Shown here piece by piece: positions 26,925 to 34,507 of a stretch of DNA of 64,000 nt (positions are counted from its first letter, which is position 1; each line of letters starts with the position of its first letter). The notes beneath the pieces are model-generated. The model was not told the DNA's origin and did no database searches. It saw only the letters and a program-made list of their open reading frames with translations. The position numbers and the translations under genes were made by a program. Origin of the DNA: JBEKCD01 sp050015055 (lineage in GTDB: Archaea; Thermoproteota; Bathyarchaeia; Bathyarchaeales; Bathycorpusculaceae); assembly GCA_050015055.1 (NCBI GenBank), contig JBEKCD010000010.1, positions 1 through 64,000 on the forward strand, written 5' to 3'.

Positions 26925-27494
26925 ATGAAGTTTGGAATAGTGCGGGTTGGACCAGTGGATTCTGGCGTGATAAGCAGAATCCAAGAAAGCTTGGACACGA
27001 TTTTTGCCGATACAGGAACCGCCTTAATCGCGGAGACTCTGCCGCTGCCTGAGGAAGCCTACTCTAAGACGAGACAGCAATACCGTTCAGACATGATCTT
27101 GGGCGCAATCCGCAACTTTGGTGAAATCCAGAGTTTCTTCGATCGTATCCTGGGAATCGTGGACGCTGACCTTTTTGTTCCGAGACTCAATTTCGTCTTC
27201 GGAGAGGCGGAATGCCCTGGAAAGGTAGCTGTCATATCGCTGTGGAGACTCAGACCCGAGTTCCACGGAAAAGCCTCAGACAGTCAGGTTCTTGTTGAAA
27301 GAGGCACAAAGGAAGCAGTTCATGAGCTCGGGCACACATTGGGGTTGAAACATTGCGCTAACCCGTTTTGCGTCATGTATTTTTCCAACTCCATCTTCGA
27401 AACTGACAGAAAGCAAAGCTTATTCTGCAACAAGTGTTACGTGAAAGCAATGACAACCGCGGACAAGGGTAAGGTTCTTGAAAGGCGAGTTTAA
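26925..27494 (+). CDS. amzA: Archaemetzincin (AmzA) metalloprotease
   Basis: 189 residues. The metzincin zinc helix HELGHTLGLKH sits at residues 133-143, followed by the archaemetzincin cysteines CANPFCVM and FCNKC, which bind a second zinc; the Met of CVM is the Met-turn. Archaemetzincins are small cytosolic proteases of undefined substrate. The ATG at 26925 is preceded by GAGAGAAAG; an upstream ATG at 26892 would overlap aCPSF2 and add 11 odd residues. The 3' end overlaps the presenilin-like gene by 17 bases, giving two protease genes in a coupled pair. Confidence 0.9.
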   Translation: MKFGIVRVGPVDSGVISRIQESLDTIFADTGTALIAETLPLPEEAYSKTRQQYRSDMILGAIRNFGEIQSFFDRILGIVDADLFVPRLNFVFGEAECPGKVAVISLWRLRPEFHGKASDSQVLVERGTKEAVHELGHTLGLKHCANPFCVMYFSNSIFETDRKQSLFCNKCYVKAMTTADKGKVLERRV

Positions 27495-28323
27495 AACCGA
27501 GCCAGTACAATTGCTGCCTGTGCTAGGAAGCCTAGTGTTCGGCATAGTCTGCGCCTACTTGGTCTTGACATCGAACATTAGCCTTTACGCAGTCACACCG
27601 TTCCCAGAAGGCCCAGAATCACTCATCAACGCACTCTACTTTGTCATACTCGCAGGAATCGGCGCCACACTGCTGTATCTACTCATTAAACGCAAAAAAC
27701 TGAGGGCGATAAGCCTAATCACAGGCTTCGCCTTGACAGCTGCGATTCTCATGCTTTCAATCTTCTATCTGTCTGCAGTATTCTCCCTGCTTGCAGTTTC
27801 CTCTATTGCTGCCCTGATTCTGACTTTGGCAGTGGCTGCATCTGTAACGGCCTTGACGGATTTTGCGATTTTTAAGGTTCAGGGAAGGATTTCCAACCTT
27901 GTGATTCTTCTTTTGGGTGGAGCTCTAGGCGCGTTTCTCGGAATCTCGATACCAATTATAAGCGGGGTCTTGATTCTGGCTTTCCTGGCTATTTATGACG
28001 TATTTGCAGTTTATCGCGGTCCCGTGGGGAAGATAGCTCAGCACGGACTTGACCAGCTTCGCGGACTGAGCTTCTCTTTCAGGGATGTTCAAATGGGGCT
28101 GGGTGACCTCACGTTCTATTCAATGCTCACAGGCCTGGTTCTCGCAAACGCAGGTCCAATAGCGCGCGCTCTAATCTTCTGCACTTTCTCAGTAATCGGC
28201 ATAATTGCGGGGGTTTTATTGGTTCTCAAGATGCTGGAAAAGAGAGGCATGTTCCCAGGATTGCCCTTCCCGGTGTTTCTCGGCCTTCTGCCTCTGATCG
28301 TTTATCTTCTTCTAAGTCGGTAG
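27478..28323 (+). CDS. Presenilin/signal-peptide-peptidase-like intramembrane aspartyl protease
   Basis: 281 residues with about nine hydrophobic segments. The two catalytic aspartates of GxGD proteases are present: IYDVFAVYRGP (Asp174) and MGLGDLTFYS (Asp210). A GLPFPVFLGLLP stretch near the C-terminus corresponds to the PAL region in modified form. This fits archaeal presenilin-like (A22/DUF1119) proteases that cut membrane helices. The TTG start overlaps the archaemetzincin end by 17 bases, suggesting coupled translation. Substrates may be membrane anchors or signal-peptide remnants, by inference. Confidence 0.88.
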   Translation: MKGEFKTEPVQLLPVLGSLVFGIVCAYLVLTSNISLYAVTPFPEGPESLINALYFVILAGIGATLLYLLIKRKKLRAISLITGFALTAAILMLSIFYLSAVFSLLAVSSIAALILTLAVAASVTALTDFAIFKVQGRISNLVILLLGGALGAFLGISIPIISGVLILAFLAIYDVFAVYRGPVGKIAQHGLDQLRGLSFSFRDVQMGLGDLTFYSMLTGLVLANAGPIARALIFCTFSVIGIIAGVLLVLKMLEKRGMFPGLPFPVFLGLLPLIVYLLLSR

Positions 28324-28413
28324 GAAAAGTCAACTATGAAACTGAGCAGCGACGGACTTGAAATCTCCTCATGCGGGCCTCCAATCCATCAGACTCTGCT
28401 CTGAATCTATTTC

Positions 28414-28593
28414 TCAGGGGCTTGATAGGACTAAGCGTGTAGAGTTCACGTCGACTTCTAGTATTTTGCAGTTCTTGAATTCTTTGGATTGTCCGAGGAC
28501 ATCCTTGACGCTTACACTGCTGCCTTTGACTTTGGCGAGGACGACGTCCTTGAACACTGTTTCTCCGTTAAGAATCACTTTGAATTCGCACAT
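28414..28593 (-). CDS. CooT-family small protein (candidate nickel-binding CODH accessory)
   Basis: A 59-residue gene below usual gene-finder cut-offs. Translation begins MCEFKVILNGETVF, continues with KDVVLAKVKGSSVSVKDVLG and ends CKILEVDVNSTRLVLSSP. This is the PF10133 pattern (MCE/MCxxKV...V...D+LG...+C.I..VDV), the family that includes bacterial CooT, which binds nickel and serves CODH maturation. The conserved Cys2 used for nickel in CooT is present. A TATA-like TTTATAA lies about 41 bases upstream. Archaeal members have also been called predicted RNA-binding proteins, so the nickel role is inferred from family and from the CODH operon elsewhere in the window. Confidence 0.78.
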   Translation of the reverse strand: MCEFKVILNGETVFKDVVLAKVKGSSVSVKDVLGQSKEFKNCKILEVDVNSTRLVLSSP

Positions 28594-28630
28594 CGTTGCC
28601 TACCACACAAAAGAGAAAGAATTGAGTTGG

Positions 28631-28638
28631 TTATAAAC
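28631..28638 (-). promoter_or_regulatory. TATA box of the CooT-like gene
   Basis: On the minus strand ACGTTTATAACC places a TTTATAA box 38-45 bases upstream of the ATG at 28593, supporting this small frame as an expressed gene. Confidence 0.4.
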
Positions 28639-28707
28639 GTCTTCTTTGGAAGACTGTTGGACTGTTGGTCTTATCCTCTGCGGAGGGAGTTTTGGCTTGT
28701 TGTTGTT

Positions 28708-29715
28708 CTACTTTATGCTCTTAACTATTTTCAGTGCGACCTCTTCGGCTTTAATGGCGTCCTCAGCTGTGACTTGAGGTTTCTTGTTATGAAGAACACA
28801 GTCTATGAAGTGTTCGTCCAGTTGACGGTGTCCCCAGACTCTGGTGCCTTTGACATCCAAGTTCCATTCCTGTGGTTGTTCCCCTGACCCGTACAACAGA
28901 ATCTTGTTGAAATTAATAGCGTGGATAACGTCCGTGTTGTCGCCGTAGACCTCCAGCCTACTGAGGCTTGCAGAAGGTGTCACTGACGCACTGTAATGAA
29001 GTGAACCCACGGCGCCATTTGAGAGTTTTACTACGCCCATCGTGTTGTAGCCCAGTATTCCCCCGTACTTTTCAAGTTTGGGGTAGCTTGCCATCCACTG
29101 AACGTTTTCAATTTCGCTCTTGAACAGCCATCTGAACATGTCTATGGACCAGACGGAGAGGGTGAAGTCAGGGTATCCTCCGCTTTTTTCGATGTTCCAA
29201 GCCCAGGACCCTGCAGGCCACTGTTCAGCGATGCTTGAAGCTGGTATGAATTCGCGGAAGTGGAAAGCTACGGGCTTGCCGATCAGGCCGGATTCTATCA
29301 TTTCCTTCGTCTTTGTGTATATGGGTGCGAATCTGAACTGAAGAATCGGCATCAGAATCACCTTGTTCTTTTCAGCGGTCTTCTGAAGCTCTTTGACTTT
29401 ATCTATGGTCGGGGCAAGGGGCATCTCACACAGAACATGCTTGCCTTTTTTCATTGCTTTCATAGCCAAGTCGAAATGCATCGGCGTTGGAACAGCTAGG
29501 GCTACGGCTTGAATTTTCGGATCTTCCAAGAGTTTGTCGTAATCCAAATAGTATTTGACGCCGTACTGTTCGGCAAGAGGTTTTACACGTTTTTCCGTGG
29601 TGGCTCCTAGAGCAATCAGTTCTGAGCCTTCGATTTTCTTGAAACTGGGTACGTGTGCCTGTCCGCCTACGAATCCTACTCCAACAACGGCGACACCGAC
29701 TTTGTCTGCCATCAA
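28708..29715 (-). CDS. Gfo/Idh/MocA-family NAD(P)-dependent oxidoreductase
   Basis: 335 residues. The N-terminal Rossmann fold begins VGVAVVGVGFVGGQAHVPSF (GxGxxG-like), followed by the family's CEMPLA motif where most members have EKP, then a C-terminal alpha/beta domain. It probably oxidises or reduces a sugar, cyclitol or similar polyol; the exact substrate cannot be told. The start is the first of two adjacent ATGs. The promoter holds a perfect 17-base palindrome between the TATA box and start codon, implying regulation by a dimeric factor. It is not in an operon with its neighbours. Confidence 0.82.
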   Translation of the reverse strand: MMADKVGVAVVGVGFVGGQAHVPSFKKIEGSELIALGATTEKRVKPLAEQYGVKYYLDYDKLLEDPKIQAVALAVPTPMHFDLAMKAMKKGKHVLCEMPLAPTIDKVKELQKTAEKNKVILMPILQFRFAPIYTKTKEMIESGLIGKPVAFHFREFIPASSIAEQWPAGSWAWNIEKSGGYPDFTLSVWSIDMFRWLFKSEIENVQWMASYPKLEKYGGILGYNTMGVVKLSNGAVGSLHYSASVTPSASLSRLEVYGDNTDVIHAINFNKILLYGSGEQPQEWNLDVKGTRVWGHRQLDEHFIDCVLHNKKPQVTAEDAIKAEEVALKIVKSIK

Positions 29716-29728
29716 GTCTCACCTGTTT

Positions 29729-29761
29729 AGTTCTTTCAAAGAACTATCACTTTGTATAAAA
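29729..29761 (-). promoter_or_regulatory. Promoter with palindromic operator upstream of the Gfo/Idh gene
   Basis: AGTTCTTTCAAAGAACT (29729-29745) is a perfect inverted repeat (8+1+8). TTTTATAC, read on the minus strand, lies at 29754-29761. The palindrome thus covers the expected transcription start, a position typical of repressor operators in archaea. Confidence 0.55.
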
Positions 29762-29996
29762 CACTTGCTCTTTCATGTTTCAGGAAAATGCCATACCGCA
29801 AGCGAGTTCAAATCGATTTGTGTTGAGAAGGAGATTTGAACAAATGGGGCAGACTGACGATGATTCAGAGAATCTGTTGCCTCCCGCCTCTCTCATGCAA
29901 TTCTCGGTGCGTTGGACCAATGCACATTTAGGGTTCAGATCTGATAGTTGTAATTCATAAGTCTGACATACGCTTCGATGAGCATAATCTTGAAAG

Positions 29997-30476
29997 ATGA
30001 AACAGATGCCCAAGAAAGGCGAGAAGTCTCCGAGCGTCGACATATTCGAACTCTTAGAGGACACTGGAAAAAAAGAGAAGAAGAAAAGAAGGGAGGAAAT
30101 TCTCGCACCTTTAGGCGCGAAGGAATTCTTCGCTGAAGGGACCATAACCATAAACAAGAGGATTTGTCACGGCGTTGAATGCAAACTCTGCATCAAAGCA
30201 TGCCCGACAAGTGCCTTGTTCTGGAAAGCGGGAGAAATCGGATTGACCGAAGAGCTTTGCATATACTGCGGAGCGTGCGTATTAAGCTGCATCGTTGATG
30301 ACTGCATAAAAATCACGAGGAAAAGATTAACCGGCGAAGTTGAAACCTTCAGCAAGCCAAGAGACTTCATAACCCAACAAAGCAACGTCAACACAAGAAA
30401 ACGCTTAGAACGAATCAAAGAGGTCTTTCCCGAGCCTGAAGACTACCTCAAGCGACGCAAGAAGAAGGCGCCATGA
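29997..30476 (+). CDS. Ferredoxin-like 4Fe-4S protein
   Basis: 159 residues. Two cysteine clusters are seen: CHGVECKLCIKACP (first Cys spaced by four rather than two residues) and CIYCGACVLSCIVDDC. They suggest two 4Fe-4S centres in a bacterial-type ferredoxin core at residues ~55-105. The N-terminal ~50 residues are highly charged (KKEKKKRREE) and the C-terminus is a basic helix, both unusual extensions. Partner unknown; it might shuttle electrons to the nearby CODH, but it is 4 kb away and in the opposite orientation, so this is only a suggestion. GAAAG precedes the ATG. Confidence 0.8.
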   Translation: MKQMPKKGEKSPSVDIFELLEDTGKKEKKKRREEILAPLGAKEFFAEGTITINKRICHGVECKLCIKACPTSALFWKAGEIGLTEELCIYCGACVLSCIVDDCIKITRKRLTGEVETFSKPRDFITQQSNVNTRKRLERIKEVFPEPEDYLKRRKKKAP

Positions 30477-30567
30477 AGAATTTGTATTAACCCTTCATTA
30501 ACTAACTCTTTCAGCAACAAAGCGTAATCTGAAAATTGCTTACGCTAAGAGGGAAAACATAAAGAAC

Positions 30568-31416
30568 TTGACACGCTCAGAGTTCTCATGTGGAACAGGC
30601 TTGAACCCGACGGATAAAGAGAAAGCGTTAGCTTTGGTTTTCGTTTACAGCGGAGAATTTGCGGAACGCGTGATAAGGAACCTCATCAACGATCCAAGCT
30701 TCTGCAAACCGTGCGGACTCTACTGTGACTCATGCAAGTACGGTGCCTACACCCACGTTCAGAACATAAAGGCAGCGATAGAACTGCCTAGCCCTGCAAA
30801 CCTTCCAGCCTTCATCGATAACCCGGATGAGCACATGCCGAAGAAAATCCCTAAAGTAGACTTGTGCATAGCATCGGGCCTCCACAAAGATTTGCTTTTG
30901 GAGCTGCCGAATCGCCTGCACGCGGCAGGAGTAAAGGGGTTAATCGTGCCCGTAGAGGATTTTGTAGAGGTTCCGACGGGCCTGAAGAAGCAGGTTGAAG
31001 AAAAGTGCCGGGAACTTGGGCTTGAAAGTGCCTTTCCGAAACCCTTCTGTTCGCTGGAACCCTCCGAGAGCAAACCGACGATATCGAGATGCGTCACCGA
31101 ATTAAAGATTGGAAAACCCGTGTTAGAGATTTCGATTGCGGAGGAAGATAAGCGTGAGGTCACAGAGGCGGCGGTTGTCAGGCGAAGCGCGCCCTGCGGC
31201 TCCACGTGGTACGTGGCAAGAAAACTGACCGGAGTGGATACAGAGAAGGGTATTCTTTATGACGCGATAGCGAAAGCTCATCACAGTTATCCATGCACCG
31301 CGACTATGGGCGTTGACCCTGAAACAAAAGAGCCGATACTGCACCTCGGCGGCTTCATCATACGAGAAGCAGTAGAAAAAGCGCTGGAACAGAGTCGTTG
31401 CGCACGTAGACGCTGA
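30568..31416 (+). CDS. DUF166 family protein
   Basis: 282 residues of the archaeal DUF166 type (PF02593), recognised by LALVFVYSGEFAERVIRNL near the start, a Cys-rich CKPCGLYCDSCKYG cluster and RRSAPCGSTWYVARKL followed by AKAHHSYPCTATMGVD near the end. Homologs were once called thymidylate-synthase-like, but no activity is established. The Cys clusters could bind a metal. The TTG start at 30568 is the best available; GAGGG lies ten bases before. It follows the ferredoxin by 91 bases in the same direction. Confidence 0.75.
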   Translation: MTRSEFSCGTGLNPTDKEKALALVFVYSGEFAERVIRNLINDPSFCKPCGLYCDSCKYGAYTHVQNIKAAIELPSPANLPAFIDNPDEHMPKKIPKVDLCIASGLHKDLLLELPNRLHAAGVKGLIVPVEDFVEVPTGLKKQVEEKCRELGLESAFPKPFCSLEPSESKPTISRCVTELKIGKPVLEISIAEEDKREVTEAAVVRRSAPCGSTWYVARKLTGVDTEKGILYDAIAKAHHSYPCTATMGVDPETKEPILHLGGFIIREAVEKALEQSRCARRR

Positions 31417-31814
31417 ATTGTTACTCAATGCCCAATGTGTTGATGGCGCCAACTACTATTATGGTGTCTCCTTCCTTCGTCCTTTCGTGCACGACCGCCC
31501 TGCGCGCGCCAGCGTGTTGCTAAATTCCCGAGATTGACATAAACTTGCTCTGTCATTCTCAGTTTTTGACGGACACCATAACTTGGCACGGAGGAGTGCT
31601 GGGAAAACCCCATCATGCCCAGAGGCCATTCGAGAAATTGACACGAACGATTCGATTTAGCAACAGCCTAGCGCCGTCGCCTACCCGTTTGCCCTGTCTG
31701 AAAGCATCCAAGAACGAAATGTAAGCTTAGCCTCCTCAGATGTTACATCTGTCTACGAAGAAAGATTCATGTGCTTTAGACAATCGGAAGGACACGCACT
31801 TCTAGTCTTTGCGG
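31417..31814. other. 398-base convergent gap with a possible gene remnant
   Basis: No intact gene between the convergent DUF166 and Lon genes. On the minus strand 31421-31519 encodes ARRAVVHERTKEGDTIIVVG and ends INTLGIE before a stop; it looks protein-like but is cut off upstream by an in-frame TAG, so it may be a decayed tail. A GCGCGC run lies near 31502. Nothing else is recognised. Confidence 0.5.
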
Positions 31815-34235
31815 TTAGCTTTCGGTTTTTTTCTCCCTTTCCGTGGAAACTGAGGGATATTCCTTGAGCTTTTCTGCCATTTGTTTTAGGCGCTTGTCTA
31901 CTCTATCGTTGACGGTTCCTTCTTCGAACGTTCCATCCTTCTGCTTCCCACCTGCTTTGACGCCTGTTAGAACTTCTATTCCTTCGTCGATGGTTTTGAC
32001 GGAGATGATGTGAAATTTTCCTTCTTTGACGGCATCGACTATTTCTTCTTTTAGCATTAGGTTTTGCACGTTGCTTTCGGGCATCATGACTCCTTGTTTT
32101 CCAGTGAGACCTTTGGCTTTGCAGACCTCGAAGAAGCCTTCGATTTTTTCGTTCACTCCGCCAATGGCTTGAACTTCGCCCTTCTGGTTCACGGAGCCTG
32201 TGACGGCGAGGTTTTGCTTTATTGGTAGCTGAGAGAGAGCTGAGAGGATTGAGTAGAGTTCGGTGCTGGAGGCGCTGTCACCTTCCACTCCCTCGTAGTT
32301 CTGTTCGAAAACAAGGCGGGCTGAGAGGCTGAGAGGTTTGTCTTGTGCATATTTCTCGTTCAGGTAGCCGCTTAGAATCAGAACGCCCTTGGTGTGGATG
32401 GGTCCTCCTGTTTTGGCTTCCCGTTCGATGTCGATGACTCCTTCGCGACCGAGGCCCACGCTCGCCGTCACGCGTGAAGGAGTGCCGAACTCGAAGTCGC
32501 CCAAATCTATTACGGAAAGGCCGTTCACCTGTCCCACGCTCGCTGCCTCTGTGTCGATGAGCAGGATGCCTCTTTGTATCATCTCGCCTATCTTCTCTTG
32601 TATTAGTTTTGAACGGTAAACCTTCTCTTCGATGGCTTTTTTCACGTGAGTTCCAGTTATAACCTCGGAGTTCTCTTGCGTGGCGTAGAAGTTGGCTTCC
32701 CGAATGGTGTCGGCAACTTCGGCAAACCTGGTTGACAGTTTCTGCTGGTCTTCTGCCAGTCTTGAACTGTGTTCGATTAGTTTGGCCAGGCCTGAACCGT
32801 CGAGGTGTTTCAGGTTTTCTTTTTGGCACAGTGTGCAGACGAAAGCAGCGTATTGTTGTACGTTTTCTTCCGTCCTATCCATAGTTGTGTCAAAATCTGC
32901 TTTGACTTTGAAGAGCTGGTTGAAGTCCATGTCCAAGCTGTACAATTGCTGGTACAGGTAGGGGTCTCCGATGAGGATCACCTTAACGTTTAGAGGAATC
33001 GGTTCGGGTTTCAAGCTCTTTGTTGCTATGAAGCCCAATGTCTCTTCTGCCTCTTCGATAACTATGTGGTCGTTTTTGAGGGCTCTTTTCAAGCCTTCGT
33101 ACGAGAACGGGTTGCGAAGCAGTTCTTCAACTGGAAGAATCAGATATCCACCGTTAGCCTTGTGCAATGTTCCGCCGCGGATCATGGTGAAGTCGGTAAC
33201 AAGGGCGCCGAACTGGGCTTCCTTCTCTATCCTGCCGAAGAGATGCTGGTAAGTGGGGTTAAACTCCGTTACGACGGGGGCTCCGCTGACGTCTGAGTTG
33301 TCAACGATAACGTTTACTTCGTACTTTTTGAAGGGTGTCTCCCTCATCCAACGAGTTGGAAAAGGGAGTGGTGGAGACTCTTCCGCGGGCTCTTTTATGA
33401 AGTGGGGCAAGTTGCTTAAGATGTCAGTCTGCACCGCATCGATGTAGGTGATCACATCTGGGAAGTCTTTGTATTCCTCTTTTAAGTTAGCTACCATGTG
33501 CCCGATGGCGAAAAGTGCAACGTCGCGGTTGAGTTTCTTAAGCGCTTCGTCGGTTTTTCCTTCCAATTCTCTGAGCTGTCTCATGGCGCTTGTGAATTGG
33601 TCGGTTAGTTGCTGTCTTTTCTTCTCTATTCCGTCGCGTATTTTCGGGTCCAACGCAATGAATTCTTGATCGTTCACGGGTTTTCCTTTGATTACTGGAA
33701 TCATGAGCCACCCGACGGGCGACGCCTGCAGAATGAAACCCTGTTCTTGGGCCTGTTTCGTCAGTTGGGCGATGAGCTTCTGTCTTTCCTCTTCAACAGT
33801 TTTGATAGCGGCCGCTCTTCTTGTGCCGTAATCCTCGCTTTCAAATGCTTTCGGCAGGGTCCTCTGCGCCTCACTGACGAAAGTGCCCATGTCATCTCGG
33901 AGGTGTCTACCCTTTCCGGCGGGAAGCTTCAGGGCTTTGGGCTCGTATTGGTTGTGAAAGTTATTCACGTAACACCAGTCATCGGGGACCGGTCTGGTTC
34001 GGGCCAGATCCTCCACAAAGTTCTTAACAGTTGTCGTCCTGCCTGTTCCAGGAAACCCTGCAACGTACATGTTGAAACCGCGGTCCTTGATTTCCAGCCC
34101 GAATTTAAGAGCTCTAACAGCCCTCTCTTGGCCTATAATCTCTTTTAGAGGAGCCAACCCTTGGGTGGTCTCACAACGCATAAGGTCAGACGTACATTCT
34201 CTTCTAACCTTCTCTGCGGACAATTCGTTTGCCAT
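31815..34235 (-). CDS. Lon-type ATP-dependent protease, bacterial AAA_32 style
   Basis: 806 residues. An AAA+ Walker A variant, GFPGTGRTTTVK, lies near the N-terminus, followed by a long coiled-coil insertion (residues ~125-240) and the Lon proteolytic domain with the Ser-Lys dyad: EGDSASSTELYS (Ser654) and GGVNEKIEGFF (Lys697), 43 residues apart as in classical Lon. No transmembrane segments are seen, unlike archaeal membrane LonB. This is the bacterial COG1067/AAA_32 type, so lateral origin is plausible. It should degrade damaged or regulatory proteins. The start ATG follows AGGAGG. An inverted repeat near 34.3 kb overlaps its TATA region. Confidence 0.9.
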   Translation of the reverse strand: MANELSAEKVRRECTSDLMRCETTQGLAPLKEIIGQERAVRALKFGLEIKDRGFNMYVAGFPGTGRTTTVKNFVEDLARTRPVPDDWCYVNNFHNQYEPKALKLPAGKGRHLRDDMGTFVSEAQRTLPKAFESEDYGTRRAAAIKTVEEERQKLIAQLTKQAQEQGFILQASPVGWLMIPVIKGKPVNDQEFIALDPKIRDGIEKKRQQLTDQFTSAMRQLRELEGKTDEALKKLNRDVALFAIGHMVANLKEEYKDFPDVITYIDAVQTDILSNLPHFIKEPAEESPPLPFPTRWMRETPFKKYEVNVIVDNSDVSGAPVVTEFNPTYQHLFGRIEKEAQFGALVTDFTMIRGGTLHKANGGYLILPVEELLRNPFSYEGLKRALKNDHIVIEEAEETLGFIATKSLKPEPIPLNVKVILIGDPYLYQQLYSLDMDFNQLFKVKADFDTTMDRTEENVQQYAAFVCTLCQKENLKHLDGSGLAKLIEHSSRLAEDQQKLSTRFAEVADTIREANFYATQENSEVITGTHVKKAIEEKVYRSKLIQEKIGEMIQRGILLIDTEAASVGQVNGLSVIDLGDFEFGTPSRVTASVGLGREGVIDIEREAKTGGPIHTKGVLILSGYLNEKYAQDKPLSLSARLVFEQNYEGVEGDSASSTELYSILSALSQLPIKQNLAVTGSVNQKGEVQAIGGVNEKIEGFFEVCKAKGLTGKQGVMMPESNVQNLMLKEEIVDAVKEGKFHIISVKTIDEGIEVLTGVKAGGKQKDGTFEEGTVNDRVDKRLKQMAEKLKEYPSVSTEREKKTES

Positions 34236-34282
34236 CTCACACGTCCTCCTTGTTCTCAGAAACCCAATTTTCCACTCAAACA

Positions 34283-34303
34283 GATAAAAGTAACTCTTTT
34301 ATC
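34283..34303 (-). promoter_or_regulatory. Inverted repeat over the Lon promoter
   Basis: GATAAAAG and CTTTTATC flank a five-base spacer (8-5-8), centred about 58 bases upstream of the Lon ATG. The left arm supplies a TTTTATC TATA-like element on the minus strand, so a protein bound here would compete with TBP. Confidence 0.45.
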
Positions 34304-34507
34304 ACTTTCGTTTCCCACTTCAAATGTCAAAATCTTCCTGCGTCCGCTTACTCAAATGGCAATAGCAAGTCTATTCCAAGCACCCCCGCGCCGAACTGGA
34401 TGATTCATTTCAAAGAACAAGTTGGACAAAGGCTTGCCTATAGTGCAGACATCGGCCAATTTGACTCGGCAAAGCAAGAACATGTTTATCATAGCTGATT
34501 GATGAAG

